A stretch of DNA of 6,714 nt, from positions 1-6,714 of the forward strand of contig DBCP01000051.1 in NCBI GenBank assembly GCA_002293105.1, read 5' to 3'. A program made the translations under genes and the position numbers. Shown piece after piece: positions 5,122 through 6,714 of this stretch (position 1 is the stretch's first letter; each line of letters begins with the position of its first letter). Below the pieces are notes generated by a model that saw only the letters and a program-made list of their open reading frames with translations, did no database searches and had not been told where the DNA came from. Origin of the DNA: Bacteroidetes bacterium UBA955 (lineage in GTDB: Bacteria > Bacteroidota > Bacteroidia > NS11-12g > UBA955).

Positions 5122-6714
5122 GAAAAATCTTTTCAAAACCCTAGCAACAACCAGCCTGATAATTCTCTTCGGCCCGTTGTTCAATTCGTCAGCATCAGCG
5201 CAATCGATGCTGATCTCTGAAGTGTTCGTTAATCCCTCTGGCACAGACTCTTGCAAAGAATTTGTAGAGCTCGTTGCAACCAAGTCCATCGATTTCAGCG
5301 CTACGCCTTATTCCGTGATCGTATGCAACAACGGAACAAGCACGGTTCGCGGATGGAAAGAAGGCAAAGCCATCACCTACGCATTCGAAATCACCTCCGG
5401 TTCAGTAAAATCCGGCGATATCGTGTACGTTGGCGGTTCCTGCATGAAAATCAACGGCACCAAACTTCGCACCATCAACAATATGACCACTGGCGGCGAT
5501 GGAGGTATCGGACAAGCCAATGCCTCTGGCGTTTTCGGCAATGGAGGTACATCGGCCGACGGTGTGGCCATTTTTGATTTAGCCCTCTCGAAAATTGATT
5601 CAATGACCGCACCCATCGACGCTTTGTTTTACGGCAGCGCCATCGGAACATCCGTTAACAGTGCAGGTGCAGCAGGCTACCAACTCCCAAACAATGATTT
5701 GTATGCGGGTGGTAAATTGCAAACCACTTCCTACGTTACGGCTGACCCTAGCGCAAACTACATCGTTGCTTCTGGAACTTACTCTACTGCGACAGGCAAA
5801 TTCAGCAGCAAACGCACCCATACAACCAGCAGCACTGCGGCAACCGACGGTAAATCAGACATCACATTCGCAGGTGCAAAAGACACCACGAAACCCACAT
5901 TTGTCATTTCCATTGCCAATGGCGATAGCACCGTAACCATCCAATCGAACATTCAACTGCTATTCAGCGAAAAAATCAGATTGGCTGCCGGAACTGCCTG
6001 CGACAACAACAACATCGACACCCTGTTTGTACTGAAAGAAAACGACGCTTCTGGCACTTCAGTTTCTTTCGACGCAAGTATCACTGGCAATACAATTAAT
6101 GTAAAGCCTTCTGTTAATTTCAAAAGCAAGCAGAAGTACTACTTCGGCTTCAAAGCAACTGCGATTTCTGACAGTACAGGCAACGCCATCGCCCAGAATG
6201 CAAGCATCTCATTCAGAACATTGCCTGAACAAACGCAGTTCAAAGCGGGCGACTTGGCTTTTGTGGCCTATCGCATGAATGCGCTCACCACCGACGATGA
6301 AATTGCGATCATCACCTTTGTCGACATTCTTCCTGGAACACAAATCCAGTTCACTGATGCCAAATTCACCAGCAATTCACCCGCACAATGCGCTGGTGGT
6401 CTCACTTGGACCGCCCCTGCAACCGGCGTGGCCTCAGGCACCGTAATTTCAATCAAAAACGACCTTCCATCAGCCAACATTGGAACACTCACAGGCGCCA
6501 AGTTTGGATTGAGCAGCAGTGGCGACCAAGCCATTGTGTACGCAGGCAGCAACGCCAATCCTATCCACATCACCGCATTGAGTTCTAACCAATGGCTTGT
6601 GGCCAACACCACATGTTCTGGCAGCAATTCCATGTTGCCAACATCGCTCACCAATGGCGTTAATGCCATCCAACACGCGCTCACCAAAGGTGGAACAGGC
6701 TTGAACACCGCCAA
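5120..6714 (+). CDS. Secreted multidomain protein: lamin-tail-like, Ig-like and a third beta-rich domain (partial, 3' end off the right edge)
   Basis: The frame is open for 531 codons to the right edge. Residues 1-27 are a signal peptide (MKNLFK, a long hydrophobic segment, ASA|Q). The mature start has ISEVFVNPSG (32-41) then EFVEL (47-51), a lamin-tail-like opening, followed by a Gly/Asn/Thr-rich region to about 250 with cysteines at 45, 69 and 108. Residues 255-367 (DTTKPTF to ISFRT) fit a bacterial Ig-like (Big_5/SbsA-type) domain, including LLFSEKI and DSTGNA. From about 376, AGDLAFVAYRM, ITFVDILPGTQIQFTDA, LTWTAPATG and SSSGDQAIVY recall a beta-rich domain found in type IX-secreted proteins. 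I infer a large surface or extracellular protein; a C-terminal sorting domain would lie outside the window. No catalytic motif is visible. ATG 5120 follows the receptor terminator, so the gene needs its own promoter; TAATTTCG (5099-5106) is near the -7 consensus but lacks a -33 TTTG and lies only 13 nt before the ATG. Leu codons are mixed (about a third TTG), unlike both neighbours. Confidence 0.85.
   Translation, partial: MKNLFKTLATTSLIILFGPLFNSSASAQSMLISEVFVNPSGTDSCKEFVELVATKSIDFSATPYSVIVCNNGTSTVRGWKEGKAITYAFEITSGSVKSGDIVYVGGSCMKINGTKLRTINNMTTGGDGGIGQANASGVFGNGGTSADGVAIFDLALSKIDSMTAPIDALFYGSAIGTSVNSAGAAGYQLPNNDLYAGGKLQTTSYVTADPSANYIVASGTYSTATGKFSSKRTHTTSSTAATDGKSDITFAGAKDTTKPTFVISIANGDSTVTIQSNIQLLFSEKIRLAAGTACDNNNIDTLFVLKENDASGTSVSFDASITGNTINVKPSVNFKSKQKYYFGFKATAISDSTGNAIAQNASISFRTLPEQTQFKAGDLAFVAYRMNALTTDDEIAIITFVDILPGTQIQFTDAKFTSNSPAQCAGGLTWTAPATGVASGTVISIKNDLPSANIGTLTGAKFGLSSSGDQAIVYAGSNANPIHITALSSNQWLVANTTCSGSNSMLPTSLTNGVNAIQHALTKGGTGLNTA

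Noticed and set aside
6268..6714. 148-codon minus-strand frame at the right edge
   Set aside because: It is antisense to the multidomain secreted protein, whose sense frame has clear domain motifs. The antisense translation has no recognisable motif.

Overview
This 6.7 kb window looks like chromosomal DNA from a member of the Bacteroidota. The reasons are an Oar-type TonB-dependent receptor with an N-terminal carboxypeptidase-regulatory-like domain, a secreted lamin-tail/Ig-like multidomain protein of the kind exported by type IX secretion, and AT-rich translation starts mostly lacking Shine-Dalgarno motifs. The genus cannot be read from the sequence. I see no tRNA, rRNA, CRISPR array, transposase or integrase.

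Layout. (1) Positions 1208 to 1, minus strand: the first 402 codons of an exported beta-propeller protein, running off the left edge. Its motifs resemble the YncE-like N-terminal half of bifunctional propeller/alkaline-phosphatase-family proteins. (2) Positions 1209-1650: a 442 bp divergent intergenic region. It has no convincing protein gene but several sequence structures: a tandem 8-bp repeat, an inverted repeat with 9-bp arms, a 48-codon minus-strand reading frame, a six-codon plus-strand ORF behind a good Shine-Dalgarno match, and a 25-bp AT-rich palindrome 47 bp before the next start codon. (3) Positions 1651-4884, plus strand: a complete 1077-residue Oar-like outer-membrane receptor. 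(4) Positions 4885-5119: a spacer with an exceptionally strong 20-bp-stem terminator and a repeated 11-mer. (5) Positions 5120-6714, plus strand: the first 531 codons of a secreted multidomain protein, running off the right edge.

How the genes relate. The three genes look like three transcription units: the first two are divergent and the last two are separated by the terminator. All three products carry export signals, so the window is a cell-envelope/secretome neighbourhood rather than a pathway operon. No SusD-like partner follows the receptor, which fits an Oar-type orphan receptor better than a SusCD glycan-uptake pair. Leucine codon use separates the genes: the receptor uses TTG almost exclusively and the propeller gene mostly, while the right-hand gene uses CTN codons heavily.

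I did not find a clearly new biological system. The most worthwhile leads are the structured leader region of the receptor gene, the domain architecture and codon use of the right-hand protein, and the short conserved-looking frame in the divergent intergenic region.
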